A stretch of DNA of 64,000 bases from Bolinopsis microptera (GCF_026151205.1 NC_087084.1:14741760-14805759), one strand, 5' to 3'. Shown: positions 22,850 to 33,250, numbered from the stretch's first letter. Numbers and translations are program-made. Notes: generated from the letters alone by a model not told the origin.

Positions 22850-23094
22850 CCGGATAATATCCAGATATCAGTATTTCAATCATGAGACTAATAAACAGCG
22901 AACTACTCCGTTATTTGATATTTCTTAACCTCGACCGGGAAACCTTCAGTTCCGCAAAAGATCTTATATCCTTCGGTGAACACCTAAAATCCTACGAACA
23001 AAAACTGAATTTTCTAAAACATTGTAAACATTGACATTTAATTCCTAAATTTATTTCGAACTCAGTTCATCTTAACATTAATATTCTTTTTCCT

Positions 23095-25980
23095 GTGAAA
23101 CTACCTAACTTTTTAAATTATTATGTAAATAAATTATATACCCACTCACTGAATCAGTGCATTGATGACTTATATTTTAAGATCGATAATTGTAAACAAA
23201 ACATTTATTTGTTAAAATGTAGACTGTCTGGGAGACCAGAGTTTTATGTAATATGTCAAATGTTTAGTGATAACAACCACGATGTTAAGGAGTCATCTAA
23301 ACAAAGATTGATTCATAAGTTTAATGCTCTCTGTACTCCCACCCACACCTATCAGTCTAATGTGTCACACGACTCCACCTCTACCATCGAGCCACCTAGC
23401 AGCAAAGTATCTGCGGTAGGCGTTGTCCTCAACGAGAATGAGACTAACGTCCTCAGCTTAGGCCCCAAGTTCGCCCTAACACCCCGAGTAGATGAACGCC
23501 TCAAGAAAGATGTGCAGATCAGCCTTGCTCAGACCGCCTACCGGCTCCGCTGGAAAATCTGTTTTTCAGATGAGATCCCAGATGATACATGCCCGACCAG
23601 CTTCGCATTTATTAAGTCGAAAAACGTGCCATTTCAACGACCGTTTGCTGGTGCTCCACCCACCACCAACCTCGCCATGGAACATCACCTCCGCCAACTG
23701 TGTTACATCATTAACACCAGATTAGAAGACAGTAAAGTACCCTCTAACCTAACAGCAAAACAACGGGAGGGACTCAAATCCTTGATTGCAAGAAAAGAAG
23801 AACTCCACTTCTCGAGAAGCGACAAGGGGGGTGAGTTTGTGATTATGAGCAGTGGAGTACAACAGCAGATTACGCAGAAACATCTGTCAGACATGACCTC
23901 GCAAGAAGCGTACACCTACGTTGCACCTACCACCACGCGACAAAATCGGATCCAACCAATAGCAAACCCCTCAGAAGTCTCCTACAGCCGCCTCATCAAC
24001 AGGGTTACTGAGAGACTAGAGACTGAGAGTAATGTGTTATGGACAGAGATAAGTAGGATGTGTAATTATGACAGCAAAACAGTAGACTTATTTAAATCAC
24101 ATAATACCCAACTACCGACTATTTATTTAATACAGAAAACTCATAAATTTGATTGTAATGTCTTAGTTTCAGATGTAGATATTATTTCTAATTGTAAAAT
24201 ACGTCCAATTGTGTCTTGTATAAATTCCCCTTCTGAGAAGCTTGCTTGGATTGTTAAATCTATTCTATCTCCTCTGCTTAATCATGTTCCATCTCACCTG
24301 ACAGCAAAACAACGGGAGGGACTCAAATCCTTGATTGCAAGAAAAGAAGAACTCCACTTCTCGAGAAGCGACAAGGGGGGTGAGTTTGTGATTATGAGCA
24401 GTGGAGTACAACAGCAGATTACGCAGAAACATCTGTCAGACATGACCTCGCAAGAAGCGTACACCTACGTTGCACCTACCACCACGCGACAAAATCGGAT
24501 CCAACCAATAGCAAACCCCTCAGAAGTCTCCTACAGCCGCCTCATCAACAGGGTTACTGAGAGACTAGAGACTGAGAGTAATGTGTTATGGACAGAGATA
24601 AGTAGAATGTGTAATTATGACAGCAACACAGTAGACTTATTTAAATCACATAATACCCAACTACCGACTATTTATTTAATACAGAAAACTCATAAATTTG
24701 ATTGTAATGTCTTAGTTTCAGATGTAGATATTATTTCTAATTGTAAAATACGTCCAATTGTGTCTTGTATAAATCCCCCTTCTGAGAAGCTTGCTTGGAT
24801 TGTTAAATCTATTCTATCTCCTCTGCTTAATCATGTTCCATCTCACCTGAGCAATATACACACTCACCTAGAAGAGCTTCAAAACATGTCACATCAACAA
24901 CTCTCAGGTCTCTCATTCTTCACAGCTGACGTCACAGCACTGTACACAAACATCAACATCAGTGGCTGCATTCAAGACCTCATTACACTCACCGAAGAAC
25001 ATTGGGAAGACCTCGACACCTGGGGTCTAACACTCACGCACATCCACAAGATCCTTGAATTCGTCTTCACCAACTCATACTTTACATATCACTCAAGACT
25101 CTACCTCCAGAAAATTGGTCTCTTCATGGGGTGCCAACCATCACCAATAGGAGCGATAGTACGAGTATATATGTTCGAGAGAAGATCGATTTACACTGAT
25201 TTACACGTCTCATTCTACCGGAGATACGTGGATGATGCCGGGAGTCTAGCCAGCTCCAAAGAAGAAGCTCTGAGGATAGAGGAGTCCATCTCAAACGAGG
25301 ACCCAGACCAGTTGCTCAAATGGGAAATTGACTATCCGGAAAGCCGTCAGGATTTCACCCCATTCCTCGACACCCAGATAAAGATCGACGAACAGGGAAC
25401 ACTACACCACAAATTCTACAGAAAGAAGCAGAAAAAGAATATCACACTGCACGCCAACAGCCACCACAATGAGGGAACTAAAGTAGCAACCATCAAGAAC
25501 TTCTACAAAACGGCTGCTTTTTGCTCATCAACACCAGAGTATAAAGAAGAGTCCATGAAGATAGTAGACAACTTGTTGGTCAACAACGGTTACCAAGACC
25601 CACGACGTATAAACAAAACAGGACGACTTCACCCTCTCTCACCTACAACACGTCATAACCCTTCATCATCAAACATACAAGATACCGACCACGTAACATG
25701 CACTCTACCATTCATCAACGAGCCATTTTCCAAAGAAGTCACTCAATTTGCCCTCTCACACAACTTACCGGTCAAATTCATATTCACACCAGGTAAGAAA
25801 CTCTCAGAGATCTTATGTTCATCACGACCACACGACAAACCACACTGCACCATACCAAACTGTATCATATGTCCACTCATCACAACAAATCACGACTGCA
25901 AACCAAAATGTGTCATATACAAAGTTACGTGTAAATTATGTCAAGAGCTATATCCCCTTTTTCGAAGGAACAATCATTGA
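23095..25980 (+). CDS. Penelope-like reverse transcriptase, long copy with internal duplication
   Basis: A 961-codon frame starts with an N-terminal region of about 150 residues absent from the inverted copy, then the RT. Motifs include SDKGGEFVIM, FFTADVTALYTNINISG, GLFMGCQPSPIGA and the catalytic YVDD (RRYVDDAGSL). A 549-bp block (23752-24300) is directly repeated at 24301-24849, keeping the frame and doubling 183 residues of the finger region (TAKQREGLKSLIA...). The two halves differ by only a few bases, so the duplication is recent. The frame reaches the GIY-YIG start (CKLCQELY) and is then cut by an inserted LINE fragment, ending in PLFRRNNH. Nuclease activity is therefore lost in this copy. 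The Met used is simply the first in frame; the true start may be upstream. Confidence 0.88.
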   Translation: MKLPNFLNYYVNKLYTHSLNQCIDDLYFKIDNCKQNIYLLKCRLSGRPEFYVICQMFSDNNHDVKESSKQRLIHKFNALCTPTHTYQSNVSHDSTSTIEPPSSKVSAVGVVLNENETNVLSLGPKFALTPRVDERLKKDVQISLAQTAYRLRWKICFSDEIPDDTCPTSFAFIKSKNVPFQRPFAGAPPTTNLAMEHHLRQLCYIINTRLEDSKVPSNLTAKQREGLKSLIARKEELHFSRSDKGGEFVIMSSGVQQQITQKHLSDMTSQEAYTYVAPTTTRQNRIQPIANPSEVSYSRLINRVTERLETESNVLWTEISRMCNYDSKTVDLFKSHNTQLPTIYLIQKTHKFDCNVLVSDVDIISNCKIRPIVSCINSPSEKLAWIVKSILSPLLNHVPSHLTAKQREGLKSLIARKEELHFSRSDKGGEFVIMSSGVQQQITQKHLSDMTSQEAYTYVAPTTTRQNRIQPIANPSEVSYSRLINRVTERLETESNVLWTEISRMCNYDSNTVDLFKSHNTQLPTIYLIQKTHKFDCNVLVSDVDIISNCKIRPIVSCINPPSEKLAWIVKSILSPLLNHVPSHLSNIHTHLEELQNMSHQQLSGLSFFTADVTALYTNINISGCIQDLITLTEEHWEDLDTWGLTLTHIHKILEFVFTNSYFTYHSRLYLQKIGLFMGCQPSPIGAIVRVYMFERRSIYTDLHVSFYRRYVDDAGSLASSKEEALRIEESISNEDPDQLLKWEIDYPESRQDFTPFLDTQIKIDEQGTLHHKFYRKKQKKNITLHANSHHNEGTKVATIKNFYKTAAFCSSTPEYKEESMKIVDNLLVNNGYQDPRRINKTGRLHPLSPTTRHNPSSSNIQDTDHVTCTLPFINEPFSKEVTQFALSHNLPVKFIFTPGKKLSEILCSSRPHDKPHCTIPNCIICPLITTNHDCKPKCVIYKVTCKLCQELYPLFRRNNH

Positions 25981-26612
25981 AAATGAAGAACACTGCCTCG
26001 CTGAATGTCCAATGTACCACTCAGCGAGACTCTCACTGTCGGAAAACCTTAAGAGTCTTTTGCTGCTCAAGGAATACGGAGCTATCATGAATTCTGCCCA
26101 TGTGCAAGAACTGGGCAAATTCCTTTGCAACTGTCACCGCAACAGGAACCAGAAAAAGACGCCAATACTGCCTGTCACCCCATCAGGACTACCAACTCAA
26201 CAGACATAATACAGATCAACCATCATTATGCAGATTTCACGATCTGTTGTACGAGCATGGAACACTAGTGATTACTGTTTCCAGTACGTTGTGACTGTGA
26301 GTGGGAGGACTGTTTGAGTATGAATGTGTCTTTTGTGGACTCGAATACTAATATCGCAGTTTAGTGACCATTGAAGTTGCCTTTTACTACTTCCTCTTAT
26401 GTTAAATTATTATTTCAGCAATTATTTCTATTTCGGTTGTTTGTATGGGAGTTAAATTTTAAGTGATTTTGTTTTAAATTTTCATGATTCTTGAATCTCG
26501 AATTTTACTTACTCTAGATATGTTATTCATTCATGTATAGTCGAGACGATGGTGTTAGTGCCATCTCCGACAACTTTACGTTTAATTCCGTTTAATTCCG
26601 TTTAATTCCGTT
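25954..26612 (+). pseudogene. 5'-truncated LINE fragment inserted in the Penelope GIY-YIG region
   Basis: The uninterrupted inverted copy reads 'gagctatatataggggaaac'. Here the sequence breaks after 'gagctatat' and resumes at 'tataggggaaac' 660 bases later. The insert encodes the zinc-binding C-terminus of a LINE RT (EEHCLAECPMYHSARLSL...LGKFLCNCH, then stop at 26209). About 400 bp of 3' UTR follows, with a '(tttaattccg)n' tail at 26578-26612. This is the hallmark of target-primed 5'-truncated insertion. It postdates the Penelope copy. Confidence 0.88.
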
Positions 26613-27244
26613 TATAGGGGAAACGAGTAGAACAGCACACGATAGATTTTCAGAGCATCGAAGAGCAGTCAACAGGCCTTTAACCTATCCTGATAATGCG
26701 TTGGCTGCTCATTATTCAGAGTTTCACGATAACATAGAACCAGATATTTCCTTCGATATTTTAGAAATTAACTTATATAGCACCATTAAACGTAAAGTGA
26801 CAGAAGCTTACTACATTAATTTATTTAAACCTAGTATCAATAACAAAGAAGAGTGCGAGAAGCTTAAGGGATTTCCTTTACAACATATTCAAAGACAAAT
26901 TTAAACAAATAGCACACGACCCTGCTGTTCAGTAGATATTATGTACTTGGACAGAGTGTAAAACGTGTGTACATCACTATTTTCAATGTAATGTATAATA
27001 CCATTTGATGTAACCTGTATTCAGTGTGTGTAATTTTAATTTAGCATTTTAACTAGTATAGAAGCATTTATTATATACTAACATTTATAACAATTTTAGC
27101 CTGAAGATGGCGTTGACGCCGAAAATTTGCCCTTACTCCTAACTTCCTTGTTTCACTTGTCCTTGTCTCTTCCAACCGGATAATATCCAGATATCAGTAT
27201 TTCAATCATGAGACTAATAAACAGCGAACTACTCCGTTATTTGA
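26613..27244 (+). other. Remaining 3' part of the Penelope copy: GIY-YIG C-terminus, 3' UTR and terminal repeat
   Basis: After the LINE insert, the frame for GETSRTAHDRFSEHRRAVN and ALAAHYSEFHDNIEPD resumes and ends QHIQRQI at 26904. The 3' UTR (26905-27090) mirrors 20500-20810. The terminal block contains 'cctgaagatggcgttgacgc' 'cgaaa' at about 27100-27124 and 'cttccaaccggataatatcc' at 27170-27189, and ends 'ctactccgttatttg' before the target duplication. Confidence 0.85.
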
Positions 27245-27680
27245 AATTTATGTCTCTCTTCGACTACTACCTCAAATAAAATTATGATAATACTAAAGGA
27301 ACATTGCAAGTACTCCACTGACTTTGAAAAAAGTTACATTTTCCCCCAAAAAAGGCTGTACCCTATAGGGCCTGTTCGGTACGTACCTTTAAAAGTTGCT
27401 GTACCGTACGTACTTTAAGCCCAGTACCGTACGTACTTCTCATTATAGGTCCTCCTGGGGAGGTTATGTTAGTTTTACGAAACGAACATTTTGTTGAAAA
27501 CCAGATCTCTTTTATTTTCGAAGTTAGGCCCCTACCAGTATGAGTAAGGTTTCCTGGGTGCTTCGCAACTCGACGATCTTTATAATTAAAACAAATATCA
27601 TACAGGAATCACCTTAAAGTTAACGGGTGTTGTATCACTTCGTATCGTGACCCCCACGGTCGTTTCACTATATCCTTTGG

Positions 27681-27996
27681 ATAACGGAGTAGTTCGCTGT
27701 TTATTAGTCTCATGATTGAAATACTGATATCTGGATATTATCCGGTTGGAAGAGACAAGGACAAGTGAAACAAGGAAGTTAGGAGTAAGGGCAAATTTTC
27801 GGCGTCAACGCCATCTTCAGGCTCAAATTATTTGTTATATAGTAGTGTTGAAAGTATTAAAATACTTTCAACACTACTATATAACAAATAATTTGAGCCT
27901 GAAGATGGCGTTGACGCCGAAAATTTGCCCTTACTCCTAACTTCCTTGTTTCACTTGTCCTTGTCTCTTCCAACCGGATAATATCCAGATATCAGT
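27681..27996. mobile_element. Solo Penelope-terminal palindrome with 12-bp target duplication
   Basis: tatatcctttgg occurs at 27669-27680 and again at 27997-28008, on either side of the insert. The inserted DNA contains two head-to-head copies of the Penelope terminal block forming a near-perfect inverted repeat (27721-27998, centre 27859/27860). Each arm contains 'ggcgtcaacgccatcttcag' or its complement. No RT remains, so this is a minimal mobilised terminal-repeat unit of the same family as 20392-27244. It interrupts the fragment of foldback/LINE DNA around it. Confidence 0.88.
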
Positions 27997-28003
27997 ATAT
28001 CCT

Positions 28004-28363
28004 TTGGCTTTATGGAAATTATGGAATTATTCAAAAATGGAATTATTCAAAATTCTTAAATTTGATGTCCCCCAGTCGATTAAAGATCTTTTCAAGTTCT
28101 GTCCTAGAAATGAAAAACTTCGTCTGATTGTCCCATTACTGAGGTTAGATATCTCCCAACAGAACTTTTTGTACACCTCTACGAAAATTTGGAATGACCT
28201 CAGCCCCTATGTATTCGAAATATTTGATGCTAATGAAGATGGGATAATAATCCCGGGTTCTTCCAAAAATTCAGACTTATCAGCCTCGTCAGGTATTATT
28301 AAATCTAACCTTAAAAAGCACTTGCTATCCCTCCAAAATCGAGATGACCCTAATACATGGTAA
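28004..28363 (+). pseudogene. CR1/L2-like LINE C-terminal fragment
   Basis: The 119-codon frame contains DVPQSIKDLFKF, RNEKLRLIVPLLRLDISQQN, FLYTSTKIWNDLSPYVF and IIKSNLKKHLLSLQNRDDP, then a stop. This is the typical C-terminal tail of CR1/L2-type reverse transcriptases. Everything 5' is missing. The copy is interrupted or bordered at its 5' side by the Penelope palindrome. Confidence 0.7.
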
Positions 28364-28374
28364 CTAATCTATAT

Positions 28375-28950
28375 TATATCCACCAGCGTGCGCTTTTTCG
28401 CATAGCGGGCTCTCACCAGCCCGCTGTCAAAGGGCCCGATATCTCTACAGCCCGCTCATGATATAGCCCGCTAACAAGTGACATTTAATTTGACCAGTAG
28501 CAATATAGCCCGGAGTTCTCTAAAATATTTTCAGTTTCTGTATCGTCTCCATGTGAAATTCCTTATTACACTGACTATATATACATTTTATTTTTGTGTC
28601 CGGTAGGGCTGCTCATGCAGCTCGTGAGCAGATGACATGATACTTTGATTTATATCAAAGTTATTATAACACACTACATAATACACATCAGCACTATAAT
28701 CCCCCTATATTATTGATATTCATCGTCACTGACATTACATTCATTATTCCCACGGCCCAGGAATGCAGTGCATCTCCAGCCCCTATATACGACACAGCCC
28801 TTTATGATTGGCTTACATTGAACACGTGACGTGTTACCATGGTTACAACAATTAGTGGCGACCTTTTCTAGAGTTGACTTTTATACAAGCTCCATTGTTT
28901 ATTTATAAAATTATATATTAACTGTAATACGCCCGCTGGTGGATATATAT
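28375..28950 (+). mobile_element. Element A (about 575 bp) of an A-B-A'-B' inverted array
   Basis: The ends are 'tatatccaccagcgtgcgc' and the complement of 'tatatccaccagcgggc', i.e. its own terminal inverted repeats. It includes 'agcgggctctcaccagcccg' and 'tagcccgctcatgatatagc' hairpin-forming GC islands in AT-rich DNA. Its full length is repeated inverted at 29124-29699 with essentially no differences in the stretches I compared. No ORF, so it is a non-autonomous DNA-transposon-like unit. Confidence 0.8.
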
Positions 28951-29123
28951 ACATATCACCGGAGACTCGCGGGCGGAACAAAATATTGCACGCGCACGCG
29001 CGTGCAATATTTCATATGTCCCCGAGGGCGCTAGCCCGAGGAGGACATATTTTCGTATAGCACGGAGGGCCCATCGGGCCCGAGTGCTATACGATTTTTC
29101 CGCCCGCGGGTCGAGGTGATGTG
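28951..29123 (+). mobile_element. Element B: three consecutive hairpins
   Basis: Three adjacent perfect or near-perfect stem-loops occupy most of it: 28983-29011 (atattgcacgcgc arms), 29014-29050 (atatgtccccgagggcg / cgaggaggacatat, imperfect) and 29054-29093 (cgtatagcac..gggccc arms). The edges 'actcgcgggcgg' and 'ccgcccgcgggt' are an imperfect terminal inverted repeat. An inverted copy (B') is at 29697-29882. Confidence 0.8.
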
Positions 29124-29699
29124 GATTATATCCACCAGCGGGCGTATTACAGTTAATATATAATTTTATAAATAAACAATGGAGCTTGTATAAAAGTCAA
29201 CTCTAGAAAAGGTCGCCACTAATTGTTGTAACCATGGTAACACGTCACGTGTTCAATGTAAGCCAATCATAAAGGGCTGTGTCGTATATAGGGGCTGGAG
29301 ATGCACTGCATTCCTGGGCCGTGGGAATAATGAATGTAATGTCAGTGACGATGAATATCAATAATATAGGGGGATTATAGTGCTGATGTGTATTATGTAG
29401 TGTGTTATAATAACTTTGATATAAATCAAAGTATCATGTCATCTGCTCACGAGCTGCATGAGCAGCCCTACCGGACACAAAAATAAAATGTATATATAGT
29501 CAGTGTAATAAGGAATTTCACATGGAGACGATACAGAAACTGAAAATATTTTAGAGAACTCCGGGCTATATTGCTACTGGTCAAATTAAATGTCACTTGT
29601 TAGCGGGCTATATCATGAGCGGGCTGTAGAGATATCGGGCCCTTTGACAGCGGGCTGGTGAGAGCCCGCTATGCGAAAAAGCGCACGCTGGTGGATATA
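29124..29699 (-). mobile_element. Element A' (inverted copy of A)
   Basis: Exact or near-exact reverse complement of 28375-28950; paired positions sum to 58074. Together with A it makes a palindrome with 575-bp arms and B as a 173-bp loop. Confidence 0.85.
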
Positions 29700-29882
29700 A
29701 TCCACATCACCTCGACCCGCGGGCGGAAAAATCGTATAGCACTCGGGCCCGATGGGCCCTCCGTGCTATACGAAAATATGTCCTCCTCGGGCTAGCGCCC
29801 TCGGGGACATATGAAATATTGCACGCGCGTGCGCGTGCAATATTTTGTTCCGCCCGCGAGTCTCCGGTGATATGTATATATA
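29700..29882 (-). mobile_element. Element B' (inverted copy of B)
   Basis: Reverse complement of 28944-29130; paired positions sum to 58826. The same three hairpins appear in reverse order. With B it forms a second palindrome whose loop is A'. The similarity stops at 29882, where 'ctcaaattctaaatccgg' begins. Confidence 0.85.
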
Positions 29883-30240
29883 TCTCAAATTCTAAATCCG
29901 GTACGGCTCTGCTGTCTGCACACATGATATCTCTCTCTGCCATGAAAATTGAAACATGGCTAACCTTTTAAAATATGATTTAAAACCCTCAACCTAAACT
30001 AAAACTCAACTGGGCTCTCCTGCATGTGTCACCAAACTAGACCAATAAGTATTTTTAGATTATTATATTTTTCTATATTTGTATAATAAGTATATTGACG
30101 TAGTGGATGGTTGCCGTTGCACGTTGAGGGGGTTTGAAGCACAGGTCACTCTCAAATCCTAAAGATAAGCAGTGGCCTTCGGCACTTCAAACCTCTTCGA
30201 ACCTCCCCTGATTTATTTATTATTGATATTGTTTGATTGT
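29883..30240. other. Non-coding stretch
   Basis: AT-rich DNA with no ORF of substance, no RNA and no transposon end that I can support. Confidence 0.4.
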
Positions 30241-30248
30241 GCCGTAAG

Positions 30249-31201
30249 GGGGGGGGGGGGGGGGGGGGGGGGTGGGGGGGGGCCAATGGCATAAAATGGC
30301 ATAAAATGGAGACTTTTTCTATGGAGTAAATGGAAAAACCCATGAGTAATTCTCCATTTTCTCCATTTTATGCCATGAATTTTGTCTTCGAAATTTCATC
30401 TTTAACACCATTTAACACCTAAATTGGACATCCTAACATGTTTATTTACGCTTACTAGGGGCGTAACAAGCTTATGAAAGCTCATAGTAGGCTACTAGAT
30501 GCTTATACTAGGTCAGTAGAGGCACACTTCAGGCAAACTCATAATTACTCAAGCCTAGTGTAAAGTTATTTCTACAGGCTACAGCAGGAGTGAGTAATAG
30601 GGGAGAGTAATAGCTTAATAGGCACTGAGAAGTGAGACCTACATCCTTGACAGTCGAAACAAGCTCGCACTGCAAAGGGGAGGCCTGCCTTCCGAGATCG
30701 CATTACCAGGGGAAGCCTGGAGTCCAAATTTGTGTATCGAGGGGTAGGTGCAGACTTCGATAAACCGAAAAACCAAAAAAATATTTTCGGCTAATAATGA
30801 AGAGGGTAGCATGAAACGTGGAGAAAAGTCGTTTTTAGAAAAACTTTGAAAAATTTTGACTTAGAAAATTTTCGGCCCGAGTCATTCTCAATCTCGATAC
30901 GTACCTCTCGTATCGAGAGCTCCCGATTCGAGCTCGTGTTGCAAAGGGGAGGCCTGGCTCCCGAGATCGCATTACCAGGGGGAAGCCTCGAGTCCAAAAT
31001 TGTGTACCGAGGGGTAATTTTCTAATTTCTAGGTCAACATTTTTCAAAGTTTTTCTGAAATTTTTCAGGTTTTCAATGGCATAAAATGGCATAAAATGGC
31101 ATAAAATGGCATAAAATGGAGAATATTTCTATTACAGGAGAAAATGGAAAAACCTATGAGTAATTCTCCATTTTCTCCATTTATGCCATTGGCCCCCCCT
31201 G
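30249..31201. mobile_element. Foldback element with poly-G / ggccaatggcataaaatgg ends
   Basis: The left end is a long G run followed by 'ggccaatggcataaaatgg'; the right end is 'ccatttatgccattggcccc' plus C's. The two are inverted to each other over about 25 bp. Inside each end is another 'ccatttt(ctccatttta)tgccat' fold, and the right side has four tandem 'ggcataaaat' units. 'tgccgtaa' lies outside both ends. No ORF is supported. The G run (30249-30272 and beyond) is a likely assembly weak point. Confidence 0.55.
30650..31015. repeat. Direct repeat pair of about 85 bp
   Basis: 'gcaaaggggaggcctg' followed by 'ccgagatcgcattaccaggg' and 'gaagcct.gagtccaaa.ttgtgta.cgaggggta' occurs at about 30670-30747 and again at about 30941-31015. 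The copies are about 90% identical. They lie inside the 30249-31201 foldback region. Confidence 0.8.
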
Positions 31202-31339
31202 CCGTAAAAATAAATATTTGTTTTATTAAATATTTGTTTTTTTTTATGATTATCGTCCTGACGATACAGGGGGAACCGCGCATTCGTGCGCAGCGGGTCA
31301 TACAACGTATGACAAAACGGGTAATACTCGTAAAATAGT

Positions 31340-33250
31340 TGTTCCAAATACCGTCGACAGTTATATAATTGTAATAAACCTATAAGAGTTATACAAGAAT
31401 CACCTGTTAAAAATTATATATAGCCTAGTGAACAACTTTTGTATTTTTATTGTCCATAAAATATTGAAGCGATCAAGACAAAGAAAACGAGAATCTTATT
31501 CAATTCAATATTAACTGCACCACAATTTATAATCTCTTGCATCTCAATTAATATTCATACATAGTGCATAGACTCTTCCTCACTTATTAAAAATTAAATA
31601 TCAACTTGCTCATTTTTTGCCACTGTTAGGAAAAGTTTTTAACCCGTAAGGGCATACCCATATAGTAACAGTGTTTATCCATTAAACTACGCTTTTTGTT
31701 CATTCTATTGATGAAAGGCGCAGGTCTCCACCGAAAGCACATCAAATTTGATATGTATAAAACATGTCTATATACTATAACTTACTGGATTGTGCACTAT
31801 TACAAGTACAACTAAGTTGACGTGTACTACTACTACGTTCAAGATCACTTTCGAGGCAGATCGACAAAAGCTGCTCCCACGCTATTGTGCTTTTCACGGA
31901 GAAATAAGACAGTAGCGATTTGAGTTTGTGCAAGTGCATACTTTGTACTTTGATTCTGAATACATTGCAAAAGATTTAATCTCGATTCATGAACTTTGAA
32001 AGAACAAAGAAGTTACTGCAATGCGCGCAATTTGGGGAGTGTACTTTCGGTGGAGATATAACCTGTGCCTTAATAAAAAAACGTGATACCGTCTAATTGA
32101 AATTATGTGACGACTGACACCACATTCTAGATTAGGACGGGTAGCGAGACTAGCAGTCCGTAACTGAGTGAGGAATTCCTCATAGTCACGTGACATGCTG
32201 CAGACCGAAGCATCAGGAACTTAAAGTTAAGCTTACTTGAACCTCAGTTTTTAATTCCCAATTCCACAACTTTTAAGGATCACAAATTGTTGTGAATTTT
32301 TTCAAATTTTATGAAAAACAAAACCTACTCAACTTTCATATTTAGATTGCTGTGGATATCACCATAAAATTTTACTGAAGTTGAAAAATACAGTTGCTTC
32401 TGTAGAGCTACCTCGGCATTTCAATCTGTAAACTTAAAGTTATCACACCATGAATATGATAAGCCAAGAAATTCTAATTTATTATAAGTACACAAATGAT
32501 ACAAATACAAATAGTAACAGCTGAATCTCAAGTTTCAAGGAGGGTTTACACTTCACTAATTACGTCAACATTAGAGGGGAGGGTGCTTTTTTGTTGTTGC
32601 TGAAATAATGAATTTTCACACAAAGTGGGAAACTGCTGACGGAGGGAGATGGAAAAATGTTGCCGACATAATATGTGACGATCCCTGGGTAGAACTAGAA
32701 CGATAAGTTAACGAGGTTACAAATGTATTACAAAAATCGGAAACATTTTTCCGTTATCATCTCGAAATATAACCAATCCACACTGTGGAATAAATCATTA
32801 TAAATCTGCGGAAATACCATCAATCTGATTTAAAATTTATCGGTAAATTCCCTACAATAGTATAATATTAATGAATAATAATAATATGGATTAAGATTAA
32901 GTTAAATCTTTGATAAAATATATAATGACTGCTTTTTCATTCAAAATGAATGGCCAATATAACGAATAAATCACTCTTGAAAATTCTCTGGTCTCTAATC
33001 AACTTATGCTAAATATTCTCAAAGTTAAAAATCTCGTTTCTCGACCTCCATCTAACTTACACATTCTCCCTTGGTTTAGTTGGAAACCAAGGGAGAACTG
33101 CAATCGCAGCGATCAAATTCTATCGAATTAAGGCACTAAGGACGACCACCAAACGAGGGTCGAAACTTGATCGGGTCTTATTCTTATAACTTTCCTCGTT
33201 ACAATTCCATTCTCCACCACTCATTCCGCAAGCAATAAATAAACATAAAT
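31340..33250. other. Long non-coding stretch
   Basis: Nearly 2 kb with only short chance frames. 'atgtgctttcggtggagata' style motifs (31724-31742 as 'ctccaccgaaagcacatcaaatttgat', 32044-32060) recur at 49346-49362 and 50214-50232, so dispersed-repeat fragments are present. No gene supported. Confidence 0.45.

Larger units (their letters stand above)
20392..27244 (+). mobile_element. Composite Penelope-like element with 13-bp target duplication
   Basis: The 13-mer aatttatgtctct occurs immediately outside both ends (20379-20391 and 27245-27257). The block between them is therefore a single insertion event. Inside, a 5'-truncated minus-strand copy (20392 to about 22826) is joined to terminal sequence (about 22827-22920), then a long plus-strand copy runs to 27244. 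The terminal 'cttccaaccggataatatcc' block occurs inverted at the left edge, and in direct orientation in the middle and at the right edge. This head-to-head truncated-plus-full arrangement, with repeats acting as pseudo-LTRs, is the known architecture of Penelope-like elements. Confidence 0.9.

Noticed and set aside
30249..30290. Long G homopolymer as a biological signal
   Set aside because: G/C runs here and at 36409-36420 and 39920-39937 are more likely variable or assembly-sensitive microsatellites. Their exact length should not be interpreted.
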